64,000 nucleotides of DNA, taken from contig NZ_WJFD01000001.1 in the NCBI RefSeq assembly GCF_009647655.1, forward strand, positions 3,224,001-3,288,000, written 5' to 3'. Of the stretch, positions 44,757-52,736 are shown one piece after another. The notes under the pieces were generated by a model. It saw only the letters and a program-made list of their open reading frames with translations, was not told where the DNA came from and made no database searches. The DNA comes from Chitinophaga sp. SYP-B3965. GTDB taxonomy: Bacteria; Bacteroidota; Bacteroidia; Chitinophagales; Chitinophagaceae. Position 1 is the first letter of the stretch; every line of letters starts with the position of its first letter. The translations under genes were made by a program, and so were the position numbers.

Positions 44757-45314
44757 TTAAAGGGCGGGCAGGAGACTGAAAATGGCGGCGAATTTCATTT
44801 TGGGGTTGGATTGTTTCAGTTCTTCCCGGAGGGTTTTAATGCCTTCGTAGAGGTTGTTGTATACGGAGCGTGTGTTGAGGCCTGTGCGTTCTGCGATCTG
44901 TTCTGTGGTGAGGCCTTCGTAGTATTTGAGGTGGATCACTTTCTGGCAACGGGCGGGGAGGCGTTTAAAAGCGGCTTTTACGGAAGCGAGGAGTTCTTCG
45001 TTGGATTGGATGCGGACGAGGGTTTCCAGCACTGAGGGCTCGTAGGCGGTTGTGTCTGCGAGGGTGGCTGACTGTTGTTGTTTGCTTTTGCGGTGGTCGT
45101 CTATCAGTTTATGGGTGAAGGCGCGGGTGAGATAAGTTTTGGGATGCAGGATGCCTGCAGGGTCCAGGTTTTTCTGCAGCAGATCCAGGAAAAATTGCTG
45201 CACGAGGTCACGGCTCTCCTCTTCTCCGTATCCCCAGCGAGTGGCGACGTGGATCAGGTGAACATGGAACTGTGCATACCAACTGTCTACGTGTTGTGTG
45301 AGGTTTGAACCCAT
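44757..45314 (-). CDS. ECF sigma factor (FecI-like, third locus)
   Basis: 185 residues. Region 2 is about 15-85 (LIHVATRWGYGEEESRDLVQ, FFLDLLQKNL and TYLTRAFTHKLIDDHRKSK) and region 4 about 115-170 (FKRLPARCQKVIHLKYYEGL, TEQIAERTGLNTRSVYNNLY). A hydrophobic C-terminus (FAAIFSLLPAL) is present as in the sigma factor at 26345. A loose -7 candidate TACTTTTTG lies about 20 bases upstream. Activates the FecR/SusC/SusD genes downstream. Confidence 0.92.
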   Translation of the reverse strand: MGSNLTQHVDSWYAQFHVHLIHVATRWGYGEEESRDLVQQFFLDLLQKNLDPAGILHPKTYLTRAFTHKLIDDHRKSKQQQSATLADTTAYEPSVLETLVRIQSNEELLASVKAAFKRLPARCQKVIHLKYYEGLTTEQIAERTGLNTRSVYNNLYEGIKTLREELKQSNPKMKFAAIFSLLPAL

Positions 45315-45360
45315 AGCTTATCTAGTGGGCAAAAAGTAAGAAAATTAATTCAATTGGACT

Positions 45361-45790
45361 AATTTCCTGGTTTTCGGTGCTGGTGGAGCCGGGGGTGTTT
45401 TTATTTTTTTGGTTTGGGGTTTGCCGCGCAGCAAAGGGCGGAGTTTTTTTCTTTTGGGGGAGGTGTTTTTATTTTTTTGGTTTTCGGCGCTGGCCGAGCC
45501 GGGGGTGTTTTTTTATTTTTGGGTTGGAGTTTGCCGCGCAGCAGAGGGCGGATGTTTTTTTTCTTTTGGGGGAGGTGTTTTTATTTTTAGTTTGAAGGGG
45601 TATTTGCTTTTGAGCTTTTTGTGTGGAGCTGGGGGGATTTGCTTTTAAGTTCTCTTATGAGGAAGCGTTTTTTTTGGTTTGGACAATTATTTTTTTTGGC
45701 TCTTTTGTGCGGAGGTTAAGAGGTGTATTTTATTTTTAGCTTGAAGGGTGCTTCCTTTTAGGCTCCTTTGTGAAAAGGTTGGGTAGTGTG
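45361..45790 (+). repeat. Intergenic G/T-rich repeats, cluster D (two cores, decayed units)
   Basis: Between divergent sigma and lipoprotein genes. Two tandem units of about 110 bases hold GCCGCGCAGCAAAGGGCGG (45423-45441) and GCCGCGCAGCAGAGGGCGG (45533-45551); both also share GGTTTTCGG, GCTGG and GAGCCGGGGGTGTTTTT. Beyond them are three decayed copies of a TTTT-GCTC-TTTGTG-GGAG-GGG pattern at about 45608, 45697 and 45758. The plus strand is nearly pure G and T throughout, although the sigma gene promoter must lie at its left end. No gene is seen here. Confidence 0.8.
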
Positions 45791-45872
45791 CTTAATTTTT
45801 TTAGGATAGATGCTTCGTTTTGCGGTGTAACCTTTTTCTCTTCCATGCCGTTTCAAGGTAAATATCCCACAC

Positions 45873-46256
45873 ATGAAGTATTCACTCTACGCATTTGTTT
45901 TTCTTTTGTTCTGCGCCTGCAAAAAGGATAATATCATCAACACTACTATTTCTGGTAAATGGAGACTTACGGAAGTTGCCTTCAGTTCAGGCGGGCCGAT
46001 GGAAGTGAGACCAGTGGATCCGGATAGCGCGACTACTATGTTTTTTGGAGGAAACGGCCAGTTTATTATTACTCCTGCCGGGGTTAACGGGTATGACCAG
46101 TATGCTGTTAACGGAGACACGGTAACGATATCTTCCTCCAGGACAGCCTCAATTTATATTTGCAAGTTTGAGATTGTAAAAGGTTCTTTAACCCTTAATC
46201 CTATTATGCCCATGTGTATAGAGGGATGTTACTCGAAGTATATTAATATTAAATAG
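45873..46256 (+). CDS. Lipocalin-like lipoprotein
   Basis: 127 residues with lipobox LFCAC (Cys16). The mature domain begins with the ISGKWRLTEVAFSSGG pattern of lipocalin-like DUF proteins of this phylum, followed by FFGGNGQFIITPAGVNGYDQ and a closing YSKYINIK strand. Probably a periplasmic small-molecule or structural lipoprotein; no function is known. It is transcribed away from the sigma gene, downstream of the repeat cluster. Confidence 0.75.
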   Translation: MKYSLYAFVFLLFCACKKDNIINTTISGKWRLTEVAFSSGGPMEVRPVDPDSATTMFFGGNGQFIITPAGVNGYDQYAVNGDTVTISSSRTASIYICKFEIVKGSLTLNPIMPMCIEGCYSKYINIK

Positions 46257-46287
46257 GCCCGCAGTGCCCATACTGCGAGCCTATTAT
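46252..46287. terminator. Bidirectional terminator between convergent genes
   Basis: AATAGGC, CGCAGT and ACTGCG, GCCTATT pair around CCCAT, with one bulge on each side, and end in A/T-rich flanks. Confidence 0.75.
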
Positions 46288-46290
46288 TTA

Positions 46291-47115
46291 TTATCCCCAG
46301 ACACCGGTGGCTGCTGTCTTTTTAACGTACTCAGAAAAGTCCCGGGGTGCTCTGCCTAAGGCGCGTTGCACACCATCTGTCAAACTTTCATTTCTTCCAT
46401 CCAGCACTTCTGTAAATAAATAGGTAACGAGCCAGATGAATTCTTCAGGGATCTCATACTCGGTGAGCATGGCTTTGTATTCAGCGGCTGTTACCTGTTC
46501 GTATACTATTGGTTTGCCTGTGGCTTTGGAGATCTCTGCCATGGCTTGTTTAAAAGTGATGAGGCGCGGGCCGGTTAATTCATATAATTGGCCCGCATGC
46601 CCTTCTTCTGTGAGTGCGGCTACTGCTACATCTGCAATATCATCCACATCGATGAATGGTTCTCCTACATCACCTGCCAGCAGTGCAACGTGACCATGTT
46701 GTATCGGTTCTAAGAGATATCCTTCGCTAAAGTTCTGGTTAAACCAGCTGCATCTGAGGATGGTCCATTCCACGCCTGCTTTCATGATCAGCTCCTCACA
46801 ATCCTGCGCTTCTTTTTCTCCTCTGCCGGATAATAATACCAGTTTCTTTACACCGTTTTCTACTGCTAATTTGGTGAAAGCGCCAACGGTTTTAACAGCG
46901 CCGGGGATAGCCAGATCAGGATGGTAACTGATATATACAGATTCAATATCCTTCAATGCTGGTTTCCATGTTTTGGGATCTTCCCAATCAAAGGAAGGTG
47001 TTCCGGAACGGGAACCTACTCTTATGGGTAAGCCTAATTCGGTGAGTTGTTCTGCTACCCTGCGGCCTGTTTTGCCGGTACCGCCTAATACGAGGATCTG
47101 TGATTTTGTGTTCAT
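46291..47115 (-). CDS. NmrA-like NAD(P)-binding oxidoreductase or sensor
   Basis: 274 residues of the atypical short-chain dehydrogenase type. The Rossmann motif is QILVLGGTGKTGRRVAEQL (about 5-23), followed by VRSGSRSG (NADP-preferring arginine region as IRVGSRSG) and LVLLSGRGEKEAQDCEELI. The catalytic YxxxK of classical SDRs is absent, as in NmrA/HSCARG redox sensors and quinone-oxidoreductase-like proteins. Substrate unknown. The -7 box TAATTTTG (47137-47144) lies 21 bases upstream. Confidence 0.88.
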   Translation of the reverse strand: MNTKSQILVLGGTGKTGRRVAEQLTELGLPIRVGSRSGTPSFDWEDPKTWKPALKDIESVYISYHPDLAIPGAVKTVGAFTKLAVENGVKKLVLLSGRGEKEAQDCEELIMKAGVEWTILRCSWFNQNFSEGYLLEPIQHGHVALLAGDVGEPFIDVDDIADVAVAALTEEGHAGQLYELTGPRLITFKQAMAEISKATGKPIVYEQVTAAEYKAMLTEYEIPEEFIWLVTYLFTEVLDGRNESLTDGVQRALGRAPRDFSEYVKKTAATGVWG

Positions 47116-47136
47116 ATAGTTTGGTTATTTTTTTAT

Positions 47137-47144
47137 CAAAATTA
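47137..47144 (-). promoter_or_regulatory. -7 promoter box of NmrA-like gene
   Basis: TAATTTTG on the minus strand matches TAnnTTTG, 21 bases before the ATG at 47115. Confidence 0.45.
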
Positions 47145-47186
47145 GGATGGGTAGCAGCGGGAAAATAGAACAAAACCGACAGGGCA

Positions 47187-47225
47187 AAAAAAAGAGGGCA
47201 TCTCTTATGAGATGTCCTCTTTTTT
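47187..47225. terminator. Strong bidirectional terminator
   Basis: AAAAAGAGG, CATCTC and GAGATG, CCTCTTTTT pair around TTAT with one mismatch. On the minus strand it would stop transcripts from the M1 peptidase gene before the NmrA-like gene promoter. Confidence 0.8.
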
Positions 47226-47416
47226 GGAAGAGAGTTTGCCGCGCAGCAAAGGGCGGTGTTTTTTTATTTTTGGGAGAGGTCCCTCTTATCACCTCGCCCC
47301 TTGCATGGGCGGAGGTTTTTTTATTTTTTAAGTCGGTGTTTTATGAGTGCAGGATCCTTCTTTTTCGAGAAGGATTTTCTTACTGCCTGGCCTTTTGCAT
47401 GGGCGGAGTTTTTTTC

Positions 47417-49735
47417 TTACTGCCTGGCCCTTTGCATCGGATTACCATCATTATTGGTTCCCCGTACCGGCCTATCACCTTTGAATAATTCAAACTTAGA
47501 AGGAATAGCCTGGCGTGGCCAGTAGTTATTCGTTTCTTCAATATCTGCGGTTTCCCGGTATGGGTCTAAACGCACAGATACTACCTGCTTGTCTTTTGCG
47601 AAAACCTTGGTTACTTTATCTTCATTCAACCGCCATATATATGCGGAGATGCGATCTACTTCTTTGGTGCCATCCGCAAACGTCCATTCAATGATCAATG
47701 GCATGACGTTGCCGCCCTGGTTGGAAAAGGTTAGTTCGTAGAAATTCTTTTTGCTTTCGTACAAACGTTTTTCATCCGGGGTGAGCGATGCCTGCATTTT
47801 GCTGTACGCTTCTGTTTGATCTGGTGTTACAGCATAACGTTCCCATTTATTGTAGAAGTCCAGCAGGCTGGTATCTTGTTCTACTGCGAATTTTACGCCT
47901 TTCTCGCGGTTACGGGTTTTGGAAATGTGTGTTTGTTTTTGCAGTGCTTCGCCTTCTGCTAATTTGTTTTCAATAGCGGGATTTTTTGAATCCATGCGGT
48001 ACCATTTCACGCTATCCAAAGAAATATCTACCGGCTCAATACCAAAGAACCATCCGCGCCAGAACCAATCCAGGTCTACTGCAGAAGCATCTTCCATGGT
48101 GCGGAACAGATCTGAAGGAGTGGGATGTTTGAATGCCCAGCGGCGTGCATATTCTTTGAATGCATAATCAAATAATTCGCGACCCATTACTGTTTCGCGT
48201 AAAATATTTAAGGCTGTGGCCGGTTTTGCATAAGCGTTAGGACCAAACATCACGATGTTCTCTGAATTGCTCATGATCGGTTCCAGCTGATCTTTGGGCA
48301 GCTTCATGTAATCTACGATCTTGGCAGCAGGGCCACGCTGGGAAGGGTAATTGTTGTCCCACTCCTGCTCTGCGAGGAACTGGCAGAAGGTATTCAGTCC
48401 TTCGTCCATCCATGTCCATTGACGTTCATCTGAATTCACGATCATGGGGAAGAAGTTATGCCCCACTTCATGAATGATCACACCGATCATGCCATATTTA
48501 GTAGCCTCTGAATAAGTACCGTCTTTCTCTGCGCGGCCATAGTTAAAGCAGATCATCGGGTATTCCATACCGTTAGCAGCTTCTACTGAAATAGCTACGG
48601 GGTATGGATAACTGATGGTATGTTTAGAATATACTTTTAGCGTATGCGCTACTACTTTAGTTGAATACTTGCGATATAAGGGATAAGCTTCCGGGCCATA
48701 ATAACTCATGGCCATTACTTTCTTTCCTTCCACATTGGTAGCCAGCGCATCCCATACAAGGCGACGGGAAGAGGTCCATGCAAAGTCGCGCACGTTCTCT
48801 GCTTCAAATACCCAGGTTTTTTTATTGGTGGATTTGCCTTTCATGGCCTGCTGTGCTTCTGCGAGTGTAACGATCTCTACCGGTTCTTTGGCAGACTGTG
48901 CCTGTTGCCAGCGTTGGAATTGTGCTGGTGTGAGCATCTCTTTATAGTTGCGGCATTCTCCGGTTCCACCTACTACGTGGTCTGCGGGCACGGTCATCTT
49001 CACTTTGAAATTACCGAAGGTGAGTGCGAACTCTCCCCTGCCGGTGAATTGTTTGTTCTGCCAGCCCTGGAAATCCGAATACACTGCAAGGCGCGGATAC
49101 CATTGTGCCATGGTATAGAGGCTGTTCTGATCTTCGGCGAAATATTCATAACCACCACGGCCGCCAATGGTCATGCGGTTGGAAATTTTATACCACCAGT
49201 CTACATTCAGGCGGATCTTTTCTCCGGGCATCATGGTCTTTGGCAGCTCTATCCGCATCATGGTCTGATTGATGGTATAGGTGAGTGCGTTACCGGTTGC
49301 GTCTGTTACTTTGAGGATATTTACACCATAACCCGGCTCCATTCCCATGATGCCATTGATAGCGCGGGAACTCATCTTATCCGTCATTTTACTTCCGTTA
49401 AAGCTGTTGTTATCGCTTTTAGGATCGTGTTCGTTTTCATCTAACTGCAGCCAGATGTAAGTGAGCGGGTCAGGAGAGTTGTTGTAATAAGTAATGGTTT
49501 CTGAACCGTTGAGGCGTTGCTGCGGTTCATCTATTTCCGCGGCGATCTCATAATCTGCGCGTTGCTGCCAGTATTTTGGACCTGGAATGCCGGATGCGGA
49601 ACGATACATGTTCGGGTCCGCGAGCAAATAGCCTAATTGCTCAAAACGGTTGCCATGATTAGAACCATGGTCCTGTGCGCGTAACAGCATTGGAGCTACT
49701 GTGAGCAGACAGAGGAATAATTTTTGCTTCATCAT
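47417..49735 (-). CDS. M1-family zinc aminopeptidase, secreted
   Basis: 772 residues with signal peptide (MMKQKLFLCLLTVAPMLLRA). The M1 zinc site is complete: HEVGHNFFPMIVNSDERQW then MDEGLNTFCQ, the HEXXH-18-E pattern (about residues 430-453). The substrate-binding GxMEN motif appears as NGMEYPMICFNYG. The last five residues (QRARQ) are encoded by a copy of the nearby repeat. Cleaves N-terminal residues from peptides in the periplasm or outside the cell. It follows the HupE-like gene after 24 bases, as in many Bacteroidota genomes. Confidence 0.93.
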   Translation of the reverse strand: MMKQKLFLCLLTVAPMLLRAQDHGSNHGNRFEQLGYLLADPNMYRSASGIPGPKYWQQRADYEIAAEIDEPQQRLNGSETITYYNNSPDPLTYIWLQLDENEHDPKSDNNSFNGSKMTDKMSSRAINGIMGMEPGYGVNILKVTDATGNALTYTINQTMMRIELPKTMMPGEKIRLNVDWWYKISNRMTIGGRGGYEYFAEDQNSLYTMAQWYPRLAVYSDFQGWQNKQFTGRGEFALTFGNFKVKMTVPADHVVGGTGECRNYKEMLTPAQFQRWQQAQSAKEPVEIVTLAEAQQAMKGKSTNKKTWVFEAENVRDFAWTSSRRLVWDALATNVEGKKVMAMSYYGPEAYPLYRKYSTKVVAHTLKVYSKHTISYPYPVAISVEAANGMEYPMICFNYGRAEKDGTYSEATKYGMIGVIIHEVGHNFFPMIVNSDERQWTWMDEGLNTFCQFLAEQEWDNNYPSQRGPAAKIVDYMKLPKDQLEPIMSNSENIVMFGPNAYAKPATALNILRETVMGRELFDYAFKEYARRWAFKHPTPSDLFRTMEDASAVDLDWFWRGWFFGIEPVDISLDSVKWYRMDSKNPAIENKLAEGEALQKQTHISKTRNREKGVKFAVEQDTSLLDFYNKWERYAVTPDQTEAYSKMQASLTPDEKRLYESKKNFYELTFSNQGGNVMPLIIEWTFADGTKEVDRISAYIWRLNEDKVTKVFAKDKQVVSVRLDPYRETADIEETNNYWPRQAIPSKFELFKGDRPVRGTNNDGNPMQRARQ

Positions 49736-49759
49736 AATCGATTCAGATTTGATCTATAT

Positions 49760-50350
49760 CTACGGGTTCATTAATGTTCCTAAACGTTCCAGGCTCATCA
49801 TAAAAGCTATTCCAAAAATAGCGGCGGAAATGAACACAGTCCATTCCCTTCTTTTTACGCCTGATAAATTCACAATGATCTGTGCCAGCAGCAGGATCAC
49901 ACCTACAATGATCAGCTGTCCGAATTCCAGTCCCAGGTTAAATGCCAGCAAAGGCTGGATAATATTGGTCTGGGAGCCGAGCATGCTTCTCAGGTAGTTG
50001 GAGAAACCCATGCCATGGATGAGGCCGAAGAACAGGGCAAAGAAATAATTCAGTTGTACGGTATTTGCTTCTTCTGTTCTTCTGAACACATTACTTAAAG
50101 CGGTGATCACAATGGTGACAGGGATCAGGAATTCTATCAGTGAGGTATTTACTTTGATCACATGCAATACACTTAATGCGAGTGTAATGGAATGACCTAT
50201 TGTAAATGCCGTTACCAGTATCAGCACTTTTTTCCAGTCCTTCATCAGGTAAACGGCGCATAATGCCATCACAAATAAAATATGATCGTACCCCTTTAAA
50301 TCGACGATATGTTGCCAGCCTTCCTGAAAATACAAGCTGAACTCCTGCAT
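49760..50350 (-). CDS. HupE/UreJ-family membrane protein
   Basis: 196 residues with five or six membrane helices (FVMALCAVYLMKDWKKVLIL, FTIGHSITLALSVLHV, FLIPVTIVITALSNVF, NYFFALFFGLIHGMGFSNYL and a C-terminal pair). The HxxxH-type FGLIHGMGFSN and GHSITLAL motifs are those of HupE/UreJ_2 proteins, some of which transport nickel or cobalt; the Bacteroidota members next to DUF6702 and M1 peptidase genes have no proven role. Upstream partner of the M1 peptidase gene and divergent from the DUF6702 gene, with 66 bases between the start codons. Confidence 0.88.
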   Translation of the reverse strand: MQEFSLYFQEGWQHIVDLKGYDHILFVMALCAVYLMKDWKKVLILVTAFTIGHSITLALSVLHVIKVNTSLIEFLIPVTIVITALSNVFRRTEEANTVQLNYFFALFFGLIHGMGFSNYLRSMLGSQTNIIQPLLAFNLGLEFGQLIIVGVILLLAQIIVNLSGVKRREWTVFISAAIFGIAFMMSLERLGTLMNP

Positions 50351-50416
50351 GGCTTAGATTTTTGTAACTTCGTAATGATAAGGATGCTAAATTAAAATAT
50401 AAAATATTTGGGTCAA

Positions 50417-50890
50417 ATGGGGCTATTATTATGCAAATGGTTAATTTTTCTGCATCCGTTTTATCTGAGCGTGACGGAGATCAGGCACAATGCGGATCAC
50501 AAAACGCTGGAAATCAGCTGCCGGATCTTTGCGGACGACCTGGAGAATACACTCAAAAAGCAGTCTCACACTACTTTTGATATCATCAAACCACAAAACC
50601 GTGCTACCGTAGATTCTTTGATCTCCCGGTATATAGCGAAGCATTTGCAGATCACGGTGGATGGGAAGGTTTTGGCCCCTCGTTACCTGGGCTATAAAAT
50701 AGAAGAAGAAGCGGCCTGGTGTTTCCTGGAAGTTTCAGGTGTGGCCACCGTTAAGAAGCTGGATCTGAAGGATGATATACTGTATGAACAACATGAATCC
50801 CAGAGCCACATGATCCACGTGATCGTTCATGATAAAAGGCAGAGTACCAAGCTGGATAATCCTAAAGCGAATGCAAGTTTTGGGTTTTAA
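50417..50890 (+). CDS. DUF6702-family protein
   Basis: 157 residues from the ATG at 50417. HPFYLSVTEIRHNADHKTLE near the N-terminus is the signature of DUF6702, found beside HupE-like and M1 peptidase genes in many Bacteroidota; the hydrophobic N-terminus (LLLCKWLIFLHPF) may be a signal peptide. FADDLENTLKKQSHTTFDI and LGYKIEEEAAWCFLEV are further conserved-looking stretches. Function unknown. An in-frame TTG at 50408 lies in a -7-like box AATATTTG and is rejected as the start; the ATG comes six bases after the box. Confidence 0.85.
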   Translation: MGLLLCKWLIFLHPFYLSVTEIRHNADHKTLEISCRIFADDLENTLKKQSHTTFDIIKPQNRATVDSLISRYIAKHLQITVDGKVLAPRYLGYKIEEEAAWCFLEVSGVATVKKLDLKDDILYEQHESQSHMIHVIVHDKRQSTKLDNPKANASFGF

Positions 50891-50906
50891 TATTATCTTA
50901 GTACAG

Positions 50907-51515
50907 ATGAAAACTTACCTATCTATAATGGCCATTCTGGGCTGGTTTGCATTGATTGCCCAATACTACCTTCATATTTCCCTCGGAATTACTCCTCCCG
51001 GGGAAGCCACTATCCGGTTCTTCAGCTATTTTACGATACTTACCAATATCATGGTAGCGCTTTGCTGTACCATGACCCTGCTGCGGCCAGGGACGTTCTT
51101 TTCCAAGCCCGCTACATTCACAGCCCTTACTGTTTACATCGTTATTGTAGGGATCATATATAACCTCATCCTGCGCTTTACATGGCAGCCGCAGGGATTG
51201 CAGCGCATAGTAGATGAACTGCTGCATTTAGTGATCCCGCTGCTCTTTTTCGTTTACTGGTTGCTGTTTGTTCCGAAGGATACACTGAAATGGAATTCCT
51301 TACTGCCATGGCTGATCTATCCGTTGGTATACATCGTGTATGTATTCATCCGGGGCTCTTTTTCCGGATTCTATCCTTATCCTTTCCTGGATGTTTCAGC
51401 GATCGGTATTTCAAAGGCGCTGATCAATTCAATCGGCATTGCTGCTTTATTTATTGGCATGAGCCTCTTCTTTATTGCCTGGGGGAAATGGAGAAGCAGG
51501 AAAGCGATTGACTAA
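50907..51515 (+). CDS. Pr6Pr-family membrane protein
   Basis: 202 residues from the ATG at 50907, with six membrane segments (IMAILGWFALIAQYYLHI, FFSYFTILTNIMVALCC, TALTVYIVIVGIIYNLI, ELLHLVIPLLFFVYWLLF, LLPWLIYPLVYIVYVFI and LINSIGIAALFIGMSLFF). The FSYFTILTN and VDELLHLVIPLLF motifs and RGSFSGFYPYPFLDV mark the Pr6Pr (FAR-17a/AIG1-like) family; eukaryotic relatives hydrolyse fatty-acid esters of hydroxy fatty acids using a conserved Thr and His, here candidates T in FTILTN and H in LLHLVIP. It starts 16 bases after the DUF6702 stop. Confidence 0.87.
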   Translation: MKTYLSIMAILGWFALIAQYYLHISLGITPPGEATIRFFSYFTILTNIMVALCCTMTLLRPGTFFSKPATFTALTVYIVIVGIIYNLILRFTWQPQGLQRIVDELLHLVIPLLFFVYWLLFVPKDTLKWNSLLPWLIYPLVYIVYVFIRGSFSGFYPYPFLDVSAIGISKALINSIGIAALFIGMSLFFIAWGKWRSRKAID

Positions 51516-51526
51516 ATGCGTTCCGC

Positions 51527-52705
51527 TTACTTTTTCTTTTTCAGTTCCTTTATTTCCTTTTGTTGTTCTGCAATAATTGCATCCTGAGCAGCCAGCTTTT
51601 TATTGATCTCTATCAGATATAAGGTCAATTCTTCTATTTTCTGCATTTGCTTCTGCTGCATATCCCCAAGGTCCAGGCCATTCTCTTTTATTTCCGCGGC
51701 AGATGGTATTCCGGGAAGATGTTTGTTAGACCTGATGTGTGCTTCGATCTCCGCCAGTGTCGGCAAAACATATGCAGGCTCAAATACAAAATCCGCCCAG
51801 GGCAGTACCCCTGTAACCTTTACTTTTCTTGCTCCTATTGTACCTTCCACTGCCAGTTTATAAGGCCCCGGTGCAGTTGTTCCTATCCCAACATTGTTTG
51901 TATTGGCTTTTATGCAGAGTGCCGTGTTGGTAGCGCTGGGATTATCATGTGCCCAGATCATGATATCCTTTGTAACACCTGTCCCCTGCTGGGTAGACAT
52001 TATTGCAACCGAAGGAAGCGGGGCGGCCCATGTTGAATTTGCAATACCAAACAAAGCCGATCCTGAATTACCAATGTCTCCCTTTTCATATGCTTCAAAT
52101 ATACCGGAGATGCTGGCTGTGTTAGATGCAAGGGGCTTTAGCCTGACAGTTGTATTTTCACCATCCGTTTCGTTTACTAACATTCCGCTGTATCTGACAG
52201 AACCATTTACATCCAAACGTGCTTGCGGATTTGATAAACCCATACCAATATTCCCATACGAGGATATGTTGAAAACGGCGGTCAGCGGCACATTACTTGT
52301 TGCTTCATGACCCGTCCAGATAGAAAAATTATTATACGTTTCCCCGCTGCCAAAAGTGAGTGCCCATGACTGGCGGTATGCGTTGGTTGGTTGAATATTC
52401 CTGGACGTTGGCTTTCCATTACCATCAAGTGTTGGATTAATATTCGTACCAAAAATACCCGTGAATATACCTGTGATCTCTTTTTCTGTTTGTTCATGTG
52501 ATCCGATGGTCAGCCAATCATAATCAGGGCCTGTTCCGAATTGCCTTCTAAATAACTGATTTCCGTTATAGATTGTCAGTTTCTCAGAGGGGGTTAATGT
52601 ACCAATACCTACATTTCCCGTAGAATCGAGTTTATTCTGGGCTAAGGTGGTAACATTCAACAGTAAGGTGGCGGCGAATAATAACTTCGGGAATTTTGCG
52701 GGCAT
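51527..52705 (-). CDS. Secreted fibre-like protein with C-terminal coiled coil
   Basis: 392 residues from the ATG at 52705, with signal peptide MPAKFPKLLFAATLLLNVTT. Repeated NVGIGT-x-P-S/x-KL blocks (GNVGIGTLTPSEKLTIYNG, GNIGMGLSNPQARLDVNGS and NVGIGTTAPGPYKLAVEGT) are typical of the trimeric tail-fibre-like surface proteins common in Bacteroidota. The C-terminus has the VFEPAYVLPTLAEIEAHI and NKHLPGIPSAAEIKENGLDL blocks, then a coiled coil rich in Glu/Lys (about 335-392). Unlike phage proteins with a peptidase S74 domain, no such autoproteolytic domain is evident. Likely an outer-surface or secreted structural protein. Confidence 0.8.
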   Translation of the reverse strand: MPAKFPKLLFAATLLLNVTTLAQNKLDSTGNVGIGTLTPSEKLTIYNGNQLFRRQFGTGPDYDWLTIGSHEQTEKEITGIFTGIFGTNINPTLDGNGKPTSRNIQPTNAYRQSWALTFGSGETYNNFSIWTGHEATSNVPLTAVFNISSYGNIGMGLSNPQARLDVNGSVRYSGMLVNETDGENTTVRLKPLASNTASISGIFEAYEKGDIGNSGSALFGIANSTWAAPLPSVAIMSTQQGTGVTKDIMIWAHDNPSATNTALCIKANTNNVGIGTTAPGPYKLAVEGTIGARKVKVTGVLPWADFVFEPAYVLPTLAEIEAHIRSNKHLPGIPSAAEIKENGLDLGDMQQKQMQKIEELTLYLIEINKKLAAQDAIIAEQQKEIKELKKKK

Positions 52706-52720
52706 AGGGTTCCTTTTTCC

Positions 52721-52728
52721 CAAATATA
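52721..52728 (-). promoter_or_regulatory. -7 promoter box of fibre-like protein gene
   Basis: TATATTTG on the minus strand matches TAnnTTTG, 15 bases before the ATG at 52705 and just inside the gap after the hydrolase gene. Confidence 0.5.
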
Positions 52729-52736
52729 TATAATAA

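Larger units (their letters stand above)
47116..47416 (+). repeat. Intergenic repeats, cluster E, with terminator
   Basis: Between two minus-strand genes. It holds one core GCCGCGCAGCAAAGGGCGG (47238-47256) and two relatives in which GCAAAGGGCGG is replaced by GCATGGGCGG (about 47302-47312 and 47397-47406), each followed by AG and a T tract. CCTCGCCCCTTGCATGGGCG can fold as a hairpin before TTTTTTT on the plus strand, but nothing is known to be transcribed that way. A separate hairpin ATCCTTCT/AGAAGGAT lies at 47354-47375. Confidence 0.75.

Noticed and set aside
51527..52705. Phage tail fibre or prophage remnant
   Set aside because: Signal peptide and NVGIGT repeats are common in chromosomal surface proteins of this phylum; no other phage genes are nearby.
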